Part shown: piece after piece, positions 37,262-49,579 of the stretch | How the letters are laid out: every line of letters begins with the position of its first letter | Numbering within the stretch: position 1 is the first letter of the stretch | Assembly: GCA_030737875.1 (NCBI GenBank) | Contig: CM060910.1 | Span: 618,091,303-618,155,302, forward strand | Origin: Allium sativum | Taxonomy: Eukaryota > Streptophyta > Magnoliopsida > Asparagales > Amaryllidaceae | Reading direction: 5' to 3' | Length of the DNA stretch: 64,000 nt | Position numbers and translations under genes: made by a program | The notes under the pieces: generated by a model | The model's input: the letters and a program-made list of their open reading frames with translations, nothing else | The model's database searches: none | What the model was told of the DNA's origin: nothing

Positions 37262-40200
37262 AAGGTTACGACGCGCGTATCTTGTCTTTAGTCTCCCAAG
37301 TTGCATTTCCTTGATCATCTCCCCATTGGATTTTAACCAACTTGACCTCTTGGTTTTGTAACTTCTTGACCTCCGATCCAAGGATGCATGTAAGAACTCG
37401 TCTAACCGTGGCATCTCGTTCTACTTCCACTTCTCTAAGCATGCTCTGCACCACTACTTTCACGGTATCGTGTAAACATTTTCGCAAATGCGACACATGA
37501 AATATGTTATGAACACCACCGAGCTTCTTGGGGAACTTCACTCTGTAGGCCATCTGTCCAATTCGCTCTGTAATAGGGAATGACCCTACGAACCTTGGTG
37601 CCAATTTCCCTATAGACCCAAAACGAACTACATTCCTCAACGGTGATACGTTAATAAAGACCATATCTCCAACACTGAACTCAAGATCGGTCCTTCTCTT
37701 ATCAGCATATAACTTTTTCCGGTCCTGTGCCATCTTCGAATCAAGTCTATCTTCCCTTAAATTTCCCTAATCATCTCGGGCCCAAGCAAAATCTTATCTG
37801 TAGATTCCCACAACAAGTAGGTGATCGGCAAGGTCATCCATATAGAGCTTCAAAAGGTGTCATGCCAATACTAGTCTGATAGCTGTTGTTGTAGGTGAAC
37901 TCTACTAGTGGAAGATGTTCCTCCCATGTCCTTCCAAGGTCCAAGATGCATAACCTCAAAGATCTTCTAGAATCTGATTCACACTTTCTATTTGGTCGTC
38001 CGTCTGAGGGTGATAAGCGGTACTCAAACACAATTGCATTCCTACCACCTCTTACAAGCTCTTCCAAAACTCACTAGTGAAAATAGTATCTCGATCGCTC
38101 ACAATACTAGAAGGTATGCTGTGTAGACAAACTATCTCTCGGAGATAAACAGATGCTAACCATGTCGCTGTTCTTTTACTCATAACGAGAATGAAATGAG
38201 CGGTTTTGGTAAGTATCTACTACTACCTAAATCCCCGTATTACCCTTCCTTGACCTCGGCAACCCGTCGACGGAATCCATGGAAACACTTTCCCATTTCC
38301 ACTGTGGAACCTATAAAGGGTGAAGCAAACCTCCAGGCTTCTTTTGCTCAGCCTTGACTTGCTGGCACACTAAGCATCTTGAAACAAACTCAACCACTTC
38401 CTTCTTCATTCCGACCCAAAAGAAAACTCGCTTCATGCCCCTATACATCTTGTCACCCCCGGGATTTATGGTCATCTTAGAACGATGTTCCTCTTCAAGG
38501 ATTGTCTTTCTCAAACTCTCGTCTCGAGATATGCAAAGTCTCTCATCCCTACGCAACCAACCTTTGTCATCGATAGTGTACCTACTAAGATGGCTCGAGG
38601 ACTCCCTCTTATGAGCTGGTCTATTATCTCTATCAACTGGGGGTCATCTCACTGTGCCTCACCTATCTGTCCCAAAAGCGTAGGTCGAACCTCTAACGAT
38701 GCCCATAACCCGAGTACATAATCAATAGAGGGTCTAAAGTCAAAGGTGGAGATATACTCTAAACTTTTCCGCTCAACAAACAAAGGACTCAAAGTCAACT
38801 TCTTTCTACTCAAGGCGTCAGCTACAATGTTACCCTTGCCAGGGGTATAAGCAAACTCAAATCATAGGATGCTAAGAACTCCATCCACCTTTATTGCCTT
38901 AAGAGTTTAAATCTTTTTGGGAGAATAAGTACTTTAGTGACTTTTGGTCTGTATACAACTCAAGCCTTTCACCAAGCAAGTAATGGTGCCAAGATTTAAG
39001 CGCAAAAACTGTGGCAGCTAACTCTAAGTCGTGGGTAGGGTAATTCTTCTCATGGGCTTTTAGCTGCCTTCCACCATAGCATATCAGCCTTCCCTCTTGC
39101 ATCAAAACTGCGCCAAGCCCTGTCCCGCAAGCATCGCTATACACTATGAATAGTTTACTCCCGTCATGCGAAACTAAAACTGGAGCTGTCATCAATGCCC
39201 TCTTCAAACGTTGGAAAGCATCATCACAGTCAACATCCCAAGAAAAGGTCAAATTCTTTTTCATCAACCATGTAAGTGGAGCTGATATCTTAGTAAAGTC
39301 CTTGATGAACTTTCTATAATAGCCCGCCAAACCAAGAAAACTTCTTACTTCTGTAGCGTTCTTAGGAATCTTCCAATCTTGGATTGCTACCACCTTCATG
39401 GGATCCACTGCTATCCCTTCCTTTGAGACCACGTGCCCTAAGAACCTCACTTCCTTCCTCCAAAAATGACATTTGGAGAACTTAGCTTTGAGTTGATGTG
39501 CTCGAAGGGTCTCTAAGACTTCCCTAAGATGTAGGGCATTCTCTTCCTCGCTTCTAGAAAATATCAAAATATCATCCACAAAGACCACCAAGAACTTGTT
39601 TAGAAACTCCCTAAACACTCCACTCATCAAGTCTATGAAATATACGGGTGCATTCATTAAACCAAAAGGCATGACAAACCACTCGAAGAAATGGTAGGGA
39701 GTCATAAAAGCAGTCTTATCTATACTATCCTCAGATACCCTCAACTGATGAAATCCTATAACTAAGTCCAACTACGAGAAAACCAAAGCACCAACCAATT
39801 AATCGAACAAATCATCTATCCTCGGCAATGGGTGTTTATTTTTCTTCATGAGCTTATTCAGCTCCCTGTAGTCCCGCACAATCTAAGCGAACCATCAGCC
39901 TTTGTGGCAAAAACAACGGGAGCACCCCATTCCAAGATACTTCTTCTTATGAATCCTTTCTCAAGCAACTCTTTTACTTGTTTACTAAGCTCCCTCCATT
40001 CTCTTGGAGCCATGTGGCGCACCGGCAATGCAACTGGATTTGCATTGTCCACCAAGTATATACGGAAATCTATCTCGCATTTTGGAGGTAAGCCCCTAAC
40101 TTCCTCAAATACATCTGCATACTCACAGACTACTCGAATAGATTGCAAATCATCAATAGATGTGTCAAGAGATTCTAGGTAGCTAAGCATAACAGAACCC

Positions 40201-41539
40201 TTAGGGTCACAAAAAATATCAATAGTATTACCCAAACTAGTCAACAGTCTAACTACCCTCTTCTCACAGTCGAGAATGGCACCATACCTCGTTAGCCAAT
40301 CCATTCCTAGAATCAACCCATAGCCCGTGAAGCCAAGCACGTAAGCGTTGCATTCAAACTCAATGCCATACACATATATCCTCAAATCACGACATAACAT
40401 AGAAAGATAAGCCGTACCCCAATAGGATTTGAGACAACTACGGGATCCATAACTAGACTAGCATTTAGGTGCAGTGTTTCAACTAACGAAACAGATATAA
40501 ATGAATGTGAAGCGCCAGAATCAAACAAAGTTCGAACAAGATGATCAAAAAAGAAAATTAAACTTTCAACAGAAATGTTTTTACCTCTCTTGTTTAGGTG
40601 CCATGAGAGCATGAACCTGCCCTCTAGAAGTAGATCATGTCCTCTATCCTTGCCCATGTCCTTGCCTCCTTGGGCAGTCTTTAATCATATGTCCTGCCTC
40701 ACCACATTGGAAGCAACTCATCTTTTTCTTCTTCATACAGTCCTTGCTAAAGTGGCTCCGTGTTCCACAATTAAAGCACCTTTTCTTCCCTTGGCCCCTG
40801 TTATCCTTGCCGTCCTTCTTCTGTTGTTGTTGTGCCTTCTTTGGATCCCCTTTCTTATCATGTGCCTTATCTACATTAGCAGCTTTCTCCTCTTCATGCA
40901 TCAATGCTATGTCAACAAGTTTCTCGAAAGTAGCCCCCATAGGAATGTGGGACATAACCAACTCGTGTAATGGTTCATTCAGACCCTTGGAAAATCTCAA
41001 AGCCTTCTTACGTGGTGTATTAACTAATTTCGTACCAAATCTTGATAACTAGTTAAACTTGTTAATGTACTCCTTCACAGATAAACTCTCTTGTTTCAAA
41101 GCCAAGAAACTCTCCATGTATAAACTCTCATCCGCTTATGAAAGAAATTTCAACTCGAACCTTCGCCTAAAATCCACCCATGTCTCCACTGCACATCCTC
41201 CATTAGTTACTTCCCATCAAAAGGAAGCTTCGTCCTTCATCAACCAAGCAGCTAGCTGAACTTTCCTTCCCTCGTCTATCTCAAAGATACCAAACAAATC
41301 CTCCACTTGAGCCAATTCCGAGCCTCAACAAATGTCTCGGTCCCATAAAATGGTTTTCCGCCCATCGCACAGAAGTCTTTGCATATTTTAGAAAAAGCGT
41401 CTACACGGGGAGGAGGAGGAGCTGTAGCTGGGGGAGGAGGAACGTTGGTTGGGCTTGCGCCAGTAGCCCCAGCCTCCAGATACCTTCTGAACTAGCCTGG
41501 TATAGGTACGCCCTGGGGTATATCAGGTTCCCCAGACAT
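37262..41539 (-). pseudogene. Decayed gag-pol of the minus-strand gypsy element
   Basis: Reading leftwards: Gag starts at ATG 41539 (MSGEPDIPQG) and soon meets stops. Two zinc knuckles are intact (CFNCGTRSHFSKDC, CFQCGEAGHMIKDC, about 40690-40800). Protease has LFDSGASHSFI. RT/RNase H is open over 38899-39771 with [35 protein letters not shown] and [11 protein letters not shown]. Integrase has EHRSKMTINPGG, where the second zinc-binding His is Asn, and CLVC. The core around the first and second catalytic Asp is frameshifted. The tail has [22 protein letters not shown] and a chromodomain-like VKLVKIQWGDDQGNATWET. Frame breaks near 40400, 39800, 38890, 38310 and 37740 make it non-functional. 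Confidence 0.9.
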
Positions 41540-41730
41540 GCTGAAAGGAAAAGGAAGAGATTCAAAATAGAGAATCGAAAGATAGATATATGGCTTTTAG
41601 GGATTATGTTTTTCATAATAAACTCTTCTCTTGAAAGTACCCTCTTTAAAACATGTTTTTGAAAATTCTTCTTTCTAAAAATGCTTTTGAAAATGGTTTT
41701 CAAAATCTTTTATCTGTTCTGGTACCCTTC

Positions 41731-41743
41731 AGCTCTGATGCAA
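41731..41743 (-). other. Primer binding site of the minus-strand gypsy element
   Basis: On the minus strand TTGCATCAGAGCT follows the 5' LTR by two bases. It matches the tRNA-iMet type site TTGGTATCAGAGCT with small changes near its start. Confidence 0.7.
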
Positions 41744-41745
41744 CG

Positions 41746-44507
41746 TGTAACACCCCACAACCATTAATGTCACTCACTAAGGGAATGCATTAACTTTCAT
41801 GGAGTATTAGAAGAATATAGAATAGAATATCACAAGACAGATATATAAAATGGTACTTAAGAAAATTCATAATTTATTCATTGCAGCAGGAAAAGCAAAA
41901 CATGTTTGGTCATAACATCAAAACCACATGCTAAAGCCAAGTACACAAATATCCATCTTGTACAAAATTATTATCAGAGTACATAAAAGTAAAACCATAA
42001 TCCCAGTCCAAATAGCCATAATGAAAAAGAGATAAAGCTGAGCATTACTTTCAACACTTCCAAGCACTTCAAGAAGAAAGGTATCCAAGTTAAGCTTCAC
42101 TATTCCCACCCTGAGGACTTGGGGGGAGAGGGAGGGAAGAAAGAAAAGAGGCAAAACAAAAAGGGTCAGACATACGTCGGGCGAGTCTAGTGACTTTAAC
42201 AATATAATCAGTAAAGTAACAGGATAAGAACATAAACTGGATATAAGAGATGACCGTAACATAACCAGATATGACAAGGTAACAAGATGTAACGTTGAAT
42301 GCGCTTCTAATCACTATAGGATAATTCCTACGCCGCACCAATGCTAGTTCCACACTGAAAGTTGATCCCTCTTACTAAACACAGTAATAATAGTAACGAT
42401 GGTAGTTTCGTGTACTCCTAGCTGCTGTCATACGTGCCGCCTGCTCCTATCTCCTCTAGTTGTACCCACTACCCTCCCCATTCAATCAGCTCCCTAACTC
42501 GTAGATACCCATGTTGGTCCCACAGTAGGGTGTATCACTCCCTAAAGTGGCAACCCAATTCTACTAAAATGCACATCTTATACCTACACGATGCAATAGC
42601 ATCTTACCTACCAGCCCGGACCCACGTACGCACATGACTCCGTTGGACCTGCCCTGCCATCGCTCACTCTTTATTGACCTCTTACAATCAACCCCAGTAA
42701 GTGTGTCCCGTTCTCGACCTAGTTCGAGCTCACATAGATACTAAATGGGTTACTGGCTGAAAAGGGTCCACGCACTTGACACAAGCTTCCCTCCTAAGCT
42801 TGGTTCCCACCAGGAATTCCCACTTAACCCCTCTTTATCCCTATGTCCAGTCACGTGTCTCATCTTGGTTAAGTGCTTTAATTAAGTTTCACATGCTACC
42901 CATGTTACCCACTTAACCCTTTTACCATTCCCATGCCTTACTACATGTCTTATATTGGTTAAGTGTTCATTAATTCATTATAATCGTAATCTTACAAGAC
43001 CTCCCACATTAGATTGCCGTTTTGCAGTTGCTGGATATGTCGGGCGGTTCCGGGTAGTCTTATACCGCAAACCGAATCTAACCTCGTGTCTTTGCACGCA
43101 TCTAATTTCTGCCTTTGACCTCTCACATTAGATTACCAAATTGCGGTTGCTGGATGTGCCGGGCAGTTCCGGGCAGTCTTTTACCGCAATTTGAATCTAA
43201 CCTCGTGTCTTAGGCGTTCATTATCACTTTCTTAAACCAAGTCTCAATTTTAAATCTTGGATTAAAATATACTCCAATTACCCATAATTTCCAATCTAAA
43301 TTATGTTTATAATTTTAATTCAAATTCGGCCTATAATCTTATGTATACATGTTATGCCCAATTTACGCCTAAATTAATTTGCATTCATTGTTATTAACAA
43401 TTCATACCAAACCTCATGTATACAAATTATATCCAATTATGCCAAATTCAACTTATGCTAAATCTCATGTATACGATTTATACATAATTATGCTCAAATT
43501 GATTTATGCCAATAATATCATTTTATTACAAATTTCCCCAAACTTTTCCCCATCGTTCAAATGTTATTCGTACGCAGATCTCAATGTAGTATGTTAGGCT
43601 CGAAATTAGCCTAATCTCATAAAAAAAGAAAAGAGAATCATGTCATCAAAACTGGCATAAAAGAGGCATATGAAACATGAACTGGCATAAAAAAATAAAA
43701 TAGATCCAATAGGGCATATCACAACAGTAATTTGGGTATGAATATGAAAGATAAGAATCTACAAAACTTGATGTGATTCATCTTATTGGCATGTTCATAA
43801 AATCCAATTTACAATCCTATCACAATCACTTTTAATTTAATTATATGTGAAAGTAACATAGACTCGCAACGACAGGAATAAGAAGAGAGAATAGATCTGA
43901 ATCTGATTTCTGAATTTGATTAGTTAAACCATTGTTGTAGAATTTGATTCTTATCTTCCAATTTGAATACTCTAATTCTGATTTGCTTTGGAGAAGAGAA
44001 GAGAGGCTAGTTTTAATTTAGATTAGAGAAGCATGGAGACACTATGGATTAGTGTAATGAAATTAGGGTTAAGTTTAGGTGTGTTTTTATAGATGTATTA
44101 GGTGAATTAGGACCTTTAGATTAGATTAGAGATCATCTGAACCATTTGACCAGAAAACACGTCATCCAGCCAATCCCCCAAGGACACGTCATCAGAGAAC
44201 TCTCCAGAATTCTGTGCAGATTTTGCCTTGGCATAGGCGCACTTCCTAGATGCTCCAGTGCATTTTTGTTCTAGTGCACTTCACAAGTGCGCCAGTTATC
44301 CTAGCATGTTTTCTGTTTTTTCTGCCCAACTTCTATCGTCCATAACTTCTTCATACGGTATCTGTTTTACGCAAACTCGAACTCTAACTCAAGCAGAATT
44401 TCGAGAAGAACGCAATGGCGTAACCCGTTTCATCTAATTCTTCTTTTAAAAATTAATTATTCTTTAATTATCTCTTATGTCATGTTTTAAAATTACGTGT
44501 TGTTACA
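41746..44507 (-). repeat. 5' LTR of the minus-strand gypsy element
   Basis: It matches the 33900-36637 LTR. The donor-like site is decayed here (GCGAGT for GTGAGT) and the acceptor too (GTTACGG for GTTGCAG), consistent with loss of constraint since insertion. Confidence 0.9.
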
Positions 44508-45659
44508 TGATGTGACACCCCACGTCCGTTAATGTTACTCATTAAGGGAATGCATTAAGTTTCGTGAAGCGTTATAGGCAACAGAAATGGAAACATTATA
44601 AGACAGATATAAAATAGCAGTGGAATTAAAAACTCTATTCATCATGAAGCATCGTGGTTCAAAACATCATGTGTCTAAAAGTACATAAAAACCGGTACAT
44701 CACTAAAACTTCTGTTTTGTACTTAAAATATCAGAGTACAATAATAAAAGAAGCATAATCCCCAAAAACATAGCCATAGTAGAGAAGGTACGAATCAAGC
44801 AGTACATCTATGCGGCTCCAAGCAAAACTAAGCAGAATCATGATCAAGCTTGAGTATTCCCACCCTGAGAACCTAGGGGGGAACAGAAGAAAGAAGAGGA
44901 AAAAGGGTCAGATATAAAGTCTGGCGAGTCCAGTTACTTTTACCATATAAATAAGTAACTGCATCATGACAGGCATATAAATTGGATAAAAGAGATAACA
45001 ACATATAAGACAGGTATGACAAAGTAAATAGGATAAACATGATAGAATACATAGCGCTTCCATAACACTTTACTTTCTCTGCACCAATACCAGTACAATA
45101 GATATGTAACAGTATTACATAATCCCTAATTACTTAACAGAAACAAGATGATCTCAACAGAAATATAATGGTAGTTTTAGGTGTACTCTTCTAACGGGTT
45201 TTAACCCAACAGAATTAACCAATACCTAAACAGAAATAATGGGTGTTAGCTCAGACAGAAACACAGGCACCGCCACAGAAACAGATAAGACTAGATATAC
45301 CCTATTTACTACCACCCAATCGATTGGCTCCCTGTCCCGTAAGTACCGTGTCAGCCCCACAGTAGGTGTATTACTTCCTAAGGTGGCAATCTACAGAAGG
45401 ACACATATCTATTTACTGGTGCTACAACGACTTATTTTCCCAGAAGCAGGCTTTACTCATGCATACACATAAGTCCATTGGAACGCGCCAGTACACACCT
45501 CCTCTCAGATGAACCTCTTATAATCAGTTCAGTAAGCGTGCCCTGACCCTTACCTAGTGTCGAGTCCCCCTTTAACACCAGAATGGGTTACTGACTAATA
45601 TGGGTCCTACACAATAGATGACACAAACCAACCCTTAAAGATCTTGTGTCCCCAATTAA

Positions 45660-46000
45660 CTAGGATTTTGACAGGTTATGCCTAACAGATTTAACAGATT
45701 CACATAACCCCCTACAGATTTACGGGTTAAACTTTACAAGTTAACGGGTCCATATAACCCCAACAGATTCAACATGTTAAGTTTTCTAAATTAACAGGTT
45801 CGTATAACCCTCATAGATTTAACATGTTTACTTAACCCCGCAGATTTAACAAGTTTACTTAACCCCACCGATTTAACAGACTTACTTAACCCCACATACT
45901 TAATAGGCTTACTTAACCTTAGATATTTAACAAGCTCATACAATCCTTATGGATTTAAACAGGTTAAGTATTACAAGTTTATTACCATACATTCATTTAT
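45660..46000 (-). repeat. Degenerate TTAACAGATTTACTTAACCCC array
   Basis: On the plus strand about ten units of 25-35 bp repeat the pattern AACCCC-ACAGATTTAACAGGTTTACTT with drift. It is one of four separate arrays in this LTR. Confidence 0.65.
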
Positions 46001-46544
46001 GGTTATAATGCGCTAGACCTCCTGTTGATGACAAAAAATGTTGTAGATACCAAAGATTCCAATTACTAGGAATAATTAATTTGGTCGCATAGACAAGATT
46101 GAAAAACAGTAAATAACATAAGGGATTTATAGTGGTTTGGCCTCGTGAGGGGCCTATGTCCAGTTTGAAGCGTTGTTGGAATATTATTGATCACAAAAAG
46201 TTACAAGGTTGAGGCCCTCTCTTCACATCTCATTACATTCATTTCAAAGCCGTATGATGTCATCTCTAAGCTATATGATGTTATCTCTAAGAGATGATGT
46301 CATCATTATCATATATGATGTCATCATTATCGTGCATTTAATATACTAGGAAAAGACACTTTTGCCCTTATTCTTCCTCAAACAGGAGATGCCATTAATG
46401 GAGCTCTCTAGAGGTCCCAAGGTCTCAAATTCCAACCCCTTTCATGTGTGAAGTCATGGGGTATTTATAGGAAACGGGTTAGGTAAGAGTTGGTGGGAGT
46501 TGGTAGAAATAGGGGACCACACCTAGAAATTTGCGCCTAGAGCT

Positions 46545-46875
46545 TACACATGCCAGAATTTCGCATTTAGAGCCTACGCGCACTGGAAATTCGCCCTCGG
46601 GCCTGGGATGCGAAATTCCACACCTCGTAGGTGCGAAATTCCGCACCTCGTGGGTGCGAAATTCATGCCCCACAGAAGTGTGAAATTTGTACCTCCTGGG
46701 GTGTGAAATTCGTACCCCATGGTACAAATTTCGCACCCCTGTTGGGTGCGAATTTCACACCTTGCCGGGTGCGTATTTCGCACCCTGCCAGGTGCGTATT
46801 TCGCGCCCTGTTGGGTGCGAATTTCGCACCCCTGGGGGTGCGAAATTCGCACCTCCCAGGGGTACGAAGTTCACT
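46545..46875. repeat. Array of GGGTGCGAAATTCGCACC palindromes
   Basis: About fourteen units of 22-27 bp contain near-perfect palindromes of the form GGTGCGAAATTCGCACC joined by CCTGG/CCCTGTTGG linkers. Every unit is self-complementary, so open frames run in several registers on both strands; these are by-products of the repeat. Confidence 0.85.
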
Positions 46876-47879
46876 TCAGGAGGCGCGCGAAGGCTGCATG
46901 ACCAGATGCTTGGAGGTGCCGTGAGGTCTCTATTGGTGCGATCCCTCTTCATCATGTTTCCTTCGTTCCTAAGCGTCCCTTTCGGCTTTAGTTCCACGGA
47001 ATGCGTTGAGTCGAGCGTGTCTTGTGCACTTTTGGGAACCGTGCCAAAAAGCTGGTTAACACCTTCCACATTAAGTCAACCACTTGTGGATGCTGGATAT
47101 GCCGGTCGGGTCCGAGCAGACTTCTTCCACAAGTCGAACTTAACCTCTTGTCTTAGCATCGTCACGTGTTTATGCACTTGGACCCCTCACATTAGATTCA
47201 CCACTTGCGGTCGCTGGATATGTCGGTCGGGTCCGGGCAGATTTCCAACATAAGTGTAATCTAACCTCATATCTAAGCGCGGTTACAATTTTCTAATTAC
47301 TGTAATTCTAGGCATCTTCATTCATTAACAAGTATTCCTATTTCATTATAGGTTTTCATGCCCCTTTCCCAAGTCATATTCATCATGCGCTATATATCCA
47401 AATTAAGACTTTAATCACAGTTTGTCTTATGCCCCAAATCCATATTCATGCTTTCAATCCAAGTTCTGCCCCAAGTTTCCCAATACAAGTTATGCCCTAA
47501 TTTTAACGGATTAAACAAGCATCACATATTCTTTACAGTTCCAGTAACATGTTTCGCTTAATCTTAAATTAAGCCTATAGATTTTTATGTCCTAAACCAC
47601 AAGTCATAATTTACCATATAAATCATGCCCCAATTTTTAGTCCATAATATAGTTTATGCCCCCAGATCCCAATCGTGATTCAAAGTACAAGTTATGCCCC
47701 CAAATTACCATTTCCAATCATTCCCGAGTTAACCGAATTTCGTCCGTATGCATATTTTAGCGATACCGGCCTAGGCTCGAAAGTGGCCTGACTATAAAAA
47801 TGAAAAGGGAATGAGAGAGAGAAGGACATAACAGGCATAAAACCAATAGTAATAGAAATGAGCATATGATAACAGAAAT

Positions 47880-48010
47880 AGGCATATAAGAACAGATCTG
47901 ATGAACAGATATAGGCATATAAGAGTTCTGATGAACAGAAATAGGCATATAAGAACTGATATGATGAAGAGAAATAAGCATATAAGAACAGATCTGATGA
48001 ACATGTAATA
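47880..48010. repeat. Repeats of about 31-34 bp (ATAGGCATATAAGAACAGAT core)
   Basis: Four units of the form GATGAACAGAAATAGGCATA plus TAAGAACAGATCT follow each other with small changes. They create overlapping open frames on the minus strand that I do not regard as genes. Confidence 0.75.
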
Positions 48011-48360
48011 ACATGACCGATTATGCACAGTGTCATGATCATAAACAGGAATGATGAGATCTAATCAGTGAATTAGATATACAAATATAGCAGATCTGGT
48101 ATGATTCTAATAGACACAGACTTAGATTTAATTCATAGGCATGTCAAGATTGCATTTTAATTATTTTTATCTAAAAATAACGTAGACTTACAAAGAATAG
48201 ATCTAAGAGACAGAAGAATAGTTGCATATGTTGAATCACATATCTCTAAACTTGAATGACTCTAGTTGATTGTTGAAGAATAAAAGACTTGATTTATTCT
48301 GGTAGAGGCAACATCTAGTTCTCCTTTGTTTTAGAATGAGTAAAACACCGAGAATGAGGT

Positions 48361-48371
48361 CTTATTTATAG
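48361..48371 (-). promoter_or_regulatory. TATA box of the 4.3-kb solo LTR
   Basis: On the minus strand CTATAAATAAG lies 446 bp into the LTR. A donor-like GTAAGT follows about 180 bp further on (GT at 48191-48190). Confidence 0.5.
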
Positions 48372-48439
48372 CCTAGAGTTCACGAATCTCGCTTAAAACT
48401 GTGTCCAGGTGTAGAAACCGAATTCTTCCCAGATCTATA

Positions 48440-48545
48440 TGGGGGTCAACCACTCCCCCTTTGGATGTCGACCCAGGGGTCGACCCATGGGTTGACCCCA
48501 AAGAGCCTGGGTCGACCCAGCGGGGACTCGGGTCGACTCCCAGAA
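48440..48545. repeat. GGGTCGACCC palindrome cluster near the TATA box
   Basis: At least five copies of GGGTCGACCC or close variants (GGGTTGACCC, GGGTCGACTCCC) are packed into about 100 bp. They lie just upstream of the TATA box in the LTR's own direction, so they may be U3 elements. Confidence 0.7.
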
Positions 48546-48817
48546 ACAGTCGGCTCCGCTTCTGGGGCTTCTGCTTCACTGGTTTGAATTTTTATTTTTA
48601 ATTTGATTTGTTTGTATATATATTTCTCTTGTGCGTATACAAACATCTAGGCTTAGTAATTTCTCCATATGTCCATTTTACGCAAACTCGGAGTCTATCT
48701 TAAGCAAAATTCCGAGACGAACGCAATGGCGCAATCCGTTTTACTTAATTCCAAATATTTAATTAAGTACTATTAAATTTACCATTCTAATGTTCTTTAA
48801 AATTACGGGGTGTTACA

Positions 48818-49389
48818 GGGGATAAGTTGATACTTGGGCCTGAGATGATAAGAAAAACACCAAATTATATCGAGATCGTTCGACAAGAATGAAGGAAGCC
48901 TAGGACCATTAGAAGAGTTACGCCGATAAGCATTGAAAAGATTTGGAATTCGATGGATGCGATATTGTTTTTGTGAAGATTTCATCGTTGAAGCATGTTG
49001 TTCATTTCAGAAGCAAAGAAAAGTTTGCTCTAAGATTCGTTGGACCGTTTCCGATAGTCGAGCGGACTGGAAATCTCTCATATAGATTGGAGTTACCCGA
49101 GAAGATGTCGAGTGCGCATAATGTTATCCATGTGTTGTTTCTAGGAAATGTGTGCATTAGTTGAATGTGGTGGTATATCCAGAGAAGTACGAAGACCTAG
49201 AATTCGAGACCCGCTATAAAACCTTGTAAGTCGCTTCGCATTGTGGGGAATGACATGAAACAACTTAGGAGAAAGAAGGTTAAGTTAGTCAAGGTACAAT
49301 GGAGTGAGGATGATGACGATTGTACGTGGGAAATGGAAGAGAGTATGAAGACGACCCATCCAGAACTCTTCGTCGGTATGACCCATTGA
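48818..49389 (+). pseudogene. Old Tekay-like gag-pol, piece 4 (integrase tail, chromodomain-like end)
   Basis: The frame continues with DKLILGPEM, then frameshifts. 48943-49164 holds ILF-VKISSLKHVVHFRSKEKFALRFVGPFP and SYRLELPEKMSSAHNVIHV. The last part reads [20 protein letters not shown] and a TWE-THPELF end, parallel to the chromodomain-like tail of the young copy, and stops at 49389. The frame changes at several places, so it is dead. The non-coding run to 49564 leads to the polypurine tract. Confidence 0.88.
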
Positions 49390-49564
49390 TATCGTGTCAC
49401 CGTACATCATTGTAACATGTAGTATTGTTGTTAGAATTCCATGTGCTAGGATAAGGCTATGAATGCATGGCTTGATGGATGCTACTTTGGATGGTAAATT
49501 GGCTGCTCATGGATGACAGACATGCAGAATTGGTGTGGTTGCTTGGGATTTCCAGGGCGAAAGT

Positions 49565-49579
49565 CCTAAGGGGGGAGAA
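49565..49579 (+). other. Polypurine tract of the old Tekay-like element
   Basis: CCTAAGGGGGGAGAA sits directly before its 3' LTR, after TTCCAGGGCGAAAGT, a decayed form of the common pre-tract text. Confidence 0.8.

Larger units (their letters stand above)
33900..44507 (-). mobile_element. Complete but decayed Tekay-like gypsy element, minus strand
   Basis: The element is 10,608 bp with LTRs of 2738 bp (33900-36637, the 3' LTR in its own direction) and 2762 bp (41746-44507, the 5' LTR), primer site and polypurine tract in the expected places and a recognisable gag-pol. Target copies are ggatg (33895-33899) and tgatg (44508-44512). They span the junction between old-element DNA and the first two bases of the 4.3-kb solo LTR, so this element inserted later than that solo LTR. 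Spot comparison of the LTRs gives about 5-8% difference. Confidence 0.9.
44511..48817 (-). mobile_element. 4.3-kb solo LTR, minus strand
   Basis: On the minus strand it starts TGTAACACCCCGTAATTTT and ends GGGGTGTCACA. No interior or second LTR is present. Its target copies are aggga (33893-33897) and gggga (48818-48822), one mismatch. The 5' neighbour element was inserted after the second base of this LTR on the plus strand, so the first TG exists twice (33898-33899 and 44511-44512, the latter as part of the later TSD). It resembles the 33900-44507 LTRs at both ends and around the hairpins but is 1.6 kb longer, the extra length being repeat arrays at 45660-46000, 46545-46875, 47880-48010 and 48440-48545. 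Confidence 0.85.

Noticed and set aside
38899..39771. Stand-alone reverse transcriptase gene on the minus strand
   Set aside because: It is a surviving stretch of the decayed gag-pol between matching LTRs; its neighbours in other frames are protease and integrase of the same element.
46545..46875. CRISPR-like array
   Set aside because: Units abut without unique spacers, vary from copy to copy and sit in a plant LTR. No CRISPR proteins are present.
46479..47253. Overlapping open frames on both strands (up to 188 codons)
   Set aside because: They are by-products of the palindromic GGTGCGAAATTCGCACC array; the peptides are simple repeats in several registers.
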